DNA of 64,000 bases from Nitrospira sp. SG-bin2 (GTDB taxonomy: Bacteria > Nitrospirota > Nitrospiria > Nitrospirales > Nitrospiraceae). Shown one piece after another: positions 60,248 to 64,000 of the stretch; the stretch's first letter is position 1, and every line of letters starts with the position of its first letter. Location of the stretch: NCBI GenBank assembly GCA_002083405.1, contig LVWT01000016.1, positions 1 through 64,000 on the forward strand, in the 5' to 3' direction. The position numbers were made by a program, and so were the translations under genes. The notes beneath the pieces were generated by a model, which was not told where the DNA came from, made no database searches, and was given only the letters and a program-made list of their open reading frames with translations.

Positions 60248-60498
60248 GGGATCTCCTTCAGACTCGACCAGCCGTCCAAAAATGTTCACTTATTCATTCG
60301 CATAGCCCTTTCCCCTACAAAAGAAGTGGCCTCCGGCCTGGGTTTCTCTCCGCGCTTTGTGGTATCAAAACAGAAGCCTGCGCTAAGATATCGACTACGC
60401 CAAAGCGATGGCCAGAAAGCCGCTGACACACAGCGGACTGCCTGAGCGACTTCGATCTCTGGGGCAGGCTGTTACCCAGAAACACCGGGAATCGTGCC

Positions 60499-63400
60499 AT
60501 GCCTCAGTCTCAGAGCGAACCAGTTGCGATCCTGCTCATCAATGAGATTGCCGAAGAAATCAAACTCACCACCCTCAGTTTCCGCGGCTTTTTTCCAAAC
60601 TGCCGAGTCGAAGCGGTCTACTCCTTGGAGGAAGCGCTTCAATGGGCGAATCGGACATCGTGGCAACTCATTCTGCTCGATGACCGGTTGCTCGCTCAAC
60701 GTGCTGCCTCCATTTTTCCTGAGCTGAAACAGCTTGCCCCCTCCGCAACGATTGTACTGCAAACCGAACGCAGCGACTCCACGACCGCAGTGAATGCGCT
60801 TCAGGCCGGCGCGGATTTTCTCCTCTACAAGAAATCGCCTGCGTTTCTCACCGAACTCATGCTCTACGCAAAGAACGCGATCGAAACGCAAACACTGCGC
60901 CGTGCGTTTGAATTGACACAAGCACGCCATGACCGACTCATCGACACATTGGCCGACGTTGTCTATGAACTCGATGCGGAGGGGCAGTTCCGGTATCTCA
61001 GCCCCCTTATCGCTCCATTGCTGGGCTACACACAAGACGAATTGATCGGCGCTCCCTATTCTACGATCGTAGCTCCGGATCACCTCGATCAAGTGCGCCA
61101 TTGTTTCAATGATCGTAGAACGGGAGCGCGAGCCTCCCATCGGATAGAAGTGACTCTTCTTCGAAAGTCGACTGCCAATGAACCGGCCCCAGCTCGCATG
61201 AGAGCTGAGGTGAGTGCAAAGGGACTCTACGATTCTCAGCGCCGTTATCTGGGAACTGTCGGCCTGTTGCGTGATACATCAGACCTCCGCCGGCAAGAGG
61301 ACACCATCCGTCATCTGGAACAGCGGCTCCTGGAATCCGACCGGCTTCTCGCCCTGGCCCGGAAAGTTTCGACATTGTCGAATGATCTGCGCGCTCCGCA
61401 TGCCGCCATTCAAGATCAATCTCGCGACTTGCTCAAGACGATCCGCGAGTCCCGCCTGATCGAACAGGTGGAATCGCTGGCGGCCCACACTGCCGAAGCC
61501 GCACGTCTGGCGGATACCCTGGCTCAGGCGGCAACCGAAGTCGCCGTTCGCCGGGACACCGTCAATGACATCATTCAAGCTGTCCTAGCCGCCGCTCAAC
61601 CTCCGCTGCTCGACACCGACCAAATTGAGCGATTCTATGCGCCGAATCTTCCTCCCTTCGCCGGAAATCTTGACGCCTTGACACAGCTCCTTGGCATGCT
61701 CCTGTCGCATGCCCAACGTTATGTCGCTGCGGTCGGAAGCCGTCATCGATTGCGAATCAGCACAACCCTGATCGGTCCGTACGGCACTCCGATACATCCT
61801 GGATTGGCTCTGTCCCCGCCAGTGCCTCCGATCGAGGTCGCCATCCAGATCCAGGAGACCGATGCCCTTGCCACAGCAGAGGACTTCCCGATCCAAGCAA
61901 TCGGCAATCTTTTCGATGCCTATGCGTTTATCAAACAACTCGGTGGCCGTTGGGATTTCCGAGCCCCCGTCGGAGGCTTGCTATCGATCAACGTATGGAT
62001 TCCACTGGAGCAGACGCCTTATCCAGCCAAGACTCCGATACCCCCTGCCCCACCTCTTAATCTGGAACATGCTCTGATCGAACAACCTGCCTTGACGCAG
62101 GTTTCTACGACGGCGCCTCCCACGCCCTCGCCTTCCGCCGTTCCTATACCCGCATCTCAACCGTTACCTGACCGTCGCAAGAACATACGGACGGCCACCA
62201 ATCTGCCGGCACGTCTGACCGTCGGCAACACACTGTACAGCGGCACCTTGACTGAGCTGAGCCCGACCGGCGCGACATTGGAGGTTGAAGGTCTCCTTCC
62301 ATCACTTGAATACCACTCCGCTTCAGTGGTCCTCAAAACAACCGCCAGTCAGTTGGAGTTACACGGTATGGCGCATGACCGCGGAGGATCATTACCCCAA
62401 ACCGCCGCTGAGCGACAGACCTCGCGTCTCGCATTCCAGTTTATCGCACTTGACGATACTGAACACGCGGTGTTGGTGTCGCTCATCGAAGAAGCGCGTG
62501 CGCTGGCCCTCACAGTTGAGGTGCTGCTTTCGCCACCGAGAAAGACTGCCGACCTTGCCGATCCCGCCACAGAAAACGTCCTTCGAGGCACGGACCATCG
62601 TGAAACCGTGAGAGTCCGAGTCTCACTGCCTGTCCGCATTACGGCTCCATCGATCAAGACCGGAGCCGGTCAAACATTGGGGCGAGCCGTCAATCTCAGC
62701 CGAAGCGGCGTCTGCCTCCAAACAGAGTCGTGCCTGGAAATGACCCAAGACATAGTCGCTCTTCATTTCTCTTCTTACAGCGCCTTTGATCCACCGCGTG
62801 GGCATGAACCGGAAGCACCCGAAGCGATCCTGAGCGGCCGCATCGTTCATATCACTTCCAACTATCCTGTTCTCTCTGAGTTGAAACCGGGTTCGTCGCC
62901 GACTGGACAACTCGTCGGTATCCGTTTTGAGCAGTTGACCCCCTTTGCAGAACGGGATATCAACCGTGTGATTGCCCAACATACCGGCTCCTCAATGGAT
63001 CTCGCCGGCACCACGGGCTGGTCATCGATTGTCAGCACAAGACGGGAATGCCGGAATGCGCGGAACCAGATGATCGCCGTGACGGATGATCATGCCCGCC
63101 ACCAAATTTCGCCAAACGCGCCCATTGTTCTCATCGTCTCCGGATTTGGATTGACACAAACGGACTACGCGCCGCTCTCGTTTTCTCTGGCTGCCAACGG
63201 TTTCCGCATCCTGCGCTATGATCACACAAATCATGTTGGCCAGAGCGACGGCGACATCCTACAGGTCACATTGCGCAGCATCCAGAGTGACCTCCAAAGC
63301 GTATTGGACTTTGTCCGCGCCACCTGGCCGAGCGCTCCATTGACGCTCTTCGCCGAAGACATTGCTGCGCGAGTGGCGCTAAAAACCCTGGCTAAAAACA

Positions 63401-64000
63401 ACCCGGATGCTCATCTGCTCTTGCTGAATCCCGTTCTCAGTATCGAGGGTGCGCTCTCAGCTGTCTACGCTCCCGACGCCATTGGAAACTACCGGCAGGG
63501 TGTTCGTCGAGGCGTCGCCAATCTGTGGGGCCTCAATGTCAACTTCGATCAATTCGTCGGCGACGCCATTGCAGGAGACTATGCTGACGTGGCCTCATCG
63601 GCAGCGGACTTTGCCAGACTGACAACCCCGCCCATTCTCTTGACTTCTCCCGGCTCACATCGTCCCCTTGAAAACATGTTCGGACCTCAACTCGACATGT
63701 TCTCCGCCATGGGATCTGTACCGGTCATCGTCCCATTACAAGCTGATGTGTCTGGAAATTCCAGTGCATATGACGAACGTCATGCCGCAGCCTTCCGGAC
63801 CATCCTCAAACTCATCTCCGCTCCGTTGACCGGCAGTTCTCTATCCCTTCAAATACATGAACCGAATATACGGGCTGTTCGCCAACAGCAACAGTTGGAG
63901 CAAGAGCGCGTCCGCCTGCGCCACCATGTGTCGCAAGCAACACGCAGCGCTTTGTGGATAGCGCATTTGGCGCAACTACCGCAACTTGGACATCAGCCTG
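60499..64000 (+). CDS. Giant signalling protein: receiver-PAS-degenerate kinase-PilZ-PilZ-LuxD-like domain (3' end outside window)
   Basis: From ATG 60499 one frame stays open to the window edge, more than 1,167 codons. Residues 8-125 are a receiver domain with Asp61 (LILLDDRLL), Thr89 (IVLQT) and Lys111. Residues 141-265 are a PAS domain (DRLIDTLADVVYELDAEGQF, LLGYTQDELIGAPYS). Then comes a coiled helix and a kinase-like core whose H-box reads LSNDLRAPH (295-301) without the phospho-His, and a worn HATPase ending GGLLSINVWIPL. PilZ-1 is at about 559-660 (RRKNIR, ELSPTG) and PilZ-2 at about 701-830 (RETVRVRV, NLSRSG). Residues about 870-1150 align with LuxD acyl-transferases (IVLIVSGFG, RILRYDHTNHVGQSDG), but Asp954 replaces the nucleophilic Ser. 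Output beyond the edge is unknown. Confidence 0.8.
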   Translation, partial: MPQSQSEPVAILLINEIAEEIKLTTLSFRGFFPNCRVEAVYSLEEALQWANRTSWQLILLDDRLLAQRAASIFPELKQLAPSATIVLQTERSDSTTAVNALQAGADFLLYKKSPAFLTELMLYAKNAIETQTLRRAFELTQARHDRLIDTLADVVYELDAEGQFRYLSPLIAPLLGYTQDELIGAPYSTIVAPDHLDQVRHCFNDRRTGARASHRIEVTLLRKSTANEPAPARMRAEVSAKGLYDSQRRYLGTVGLLRDTSDLRRQEDTIRHLEQRLLESDRLLALARKVSTLSNDLRAPHAAIQDQSRDLLKTIRESRLIEQVESLAAHTAEAARLADTLAQAATEVAVRRDTVNDIIQAVLAAAQPPLLDTDQIERFYAPNLPPFAGNLDALTQLLGMLLSHAQRYVAAVGSRHRLRISTTLIGPYGTPIHPGLALSPPVPPIEVAIQIQETDALATAEDFPIQAIGNLFDAYAFIKQLGGRWDFRAPVGGLLSINVWIPLEQTPYPAKTPIPPAPPLNLEHALIEQPALTQVSTTAPPTPSPSAVPIPASQPLPDRRKNIRTATNLPARLTVGNTLYSGTLTELSPTGATLEVEGLLPSLEYHSASVVLKTTASQLELHGMAHDRGGSLPQTAAERQTSRLAFQFIALDDTEHAVLVSLIEEARALALTVEVLLSPPRKTADLADPATENVLRGTDHRETVRVRVSLPVRITAPSIKTGAGQTLGRAVNLSRSGVCLQTESCLEMTQDIVALHFSSYSAFDPPRGHEPEAPEAILSGRIVHITSNYPVLSELKPGSSPTGQLVGIRFEQLTPFAERDINRVIAQHTGSSMDLAGTTGWSSIVSTRRECRNARNQMIAVTDDHARHQISPNAPIVLIVSGFGLTQTDYAPLSFSLAANGFRILRYDHTNHVGQSDGDILQVTLRSIQSDLQSVLDFVRATWPSAPLTLFAEDIAARVALKTLAKNNPDAHLLLLNPVLSIEGALSAVYAPDAIGNYRQGVRRGVANLWGLNVNFDQFVGDAIAGDYADVASSAADFARLTTPPILLTSPGSHRPLENMFGPQLDMFSAMGSVPVIVPLQADVSGNSSAYDERHAAAFRTILKLISAPLTGSSLSLQIHEPNIRAVRQQQQLEQERVRLRHHVSQATRSALWIAHLAQLPQLGHQP

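Noticed and set aside
60472..61140. Minus-strand open frame of 222 codons
   Set aside because: It is antisense to the giant signalling gene, whose plus-strand frame shows receiver and PAS motifs.

Overview
The window looks like a chromosomal segment of a Nitrospirota bacterium, most likely Nitrospira. The basis is overall protein resemblance, high-GC housekeeping genes, an SmbP-like metal-binding protein, paired DUF507 proteins and a siroheme/heme cluster running into a cytochrome c assembly gene. This assignment rests on recognition, not on a search.

Layout. (1) 1-8,960 is accessory. It holds a minus-strand type I-C CRISPR effector operon (cas3-cas5c-cas8c-cas7c), preceded by the relic of a second cas3 and ending in a cas4 cut off after 26 codons at the window edge. 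An ORF6N protein, a secreted 12-residue-repeat protein and a WYL regulator bracketed by TGGTYTRTC-type nonamer arrays follow. No CRISPR array, cas1 or cas2 is visible. (2) 8,990-31,980 is a nearly unbroken minus-strand housekeeping block: tyrS, comEA, lpdA, gcvH, a lipoprotein, ndk, mtnA, comEC, glmM, folP, ftsH, hpt, tilS, ribF, hemB, a CBS protein, cobA-hemD, hemC, hemA and ccsB, with many ATGA-type overlaps. The tilS-hpt junction carries a tandem duplication that creates an in-frame chimeric 53-codon ORF. (3) 32,000-45,572 is mostly plus strand: rsmI, a tRNA-Leu(CAA) on the minus strand, an SPFH protein, two DUF151 proteins, rplM-rpsI, argC-argJ, rpsB-tsf-pyrH-frr-alr. (4) 45,573-53,468 is a mosaic accessory stretch of lower and variable GC. 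It begins at the 3' end of alr, and two degraded copies of the alr 3' end lie at about 49.4 and 53.4 kb. It contains a REP-associated transposase relic, REPIN-like inverted repeats, a glutathionylspermidine synthase-like gene, Sel1-repeat proteins and small lipoproteins. (5) 53,469-60,194 holds bcp, two DUF507 genes, a cyclophilin-fold protein, a YprB-like exonuclease, a PP2C phosphatase and two secreted proteins.

(6) 60,499 to the window end is one open reading frame of more than 1,167 codons, cut by the window edge. It joins a receiver domain, a PAS domain, a degenerate histidine-kinase core, two PilZ domains and a LuxD-like alpha/beta-hydrolase domain in which Asp sits at the nucleophile position. 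This multidomain protein is the strongest candidate for something undescribed here.

Functional links: the hem/cob genes and ccsB serve heme and siroheme supply and cytochrome assembly. comEA and comEC suggest DNA uptake capacity. lpdA and gcvH are adjacent lipoyl-system genes. rpsB-tsf-pyrH-frr is the classical translation cluster.
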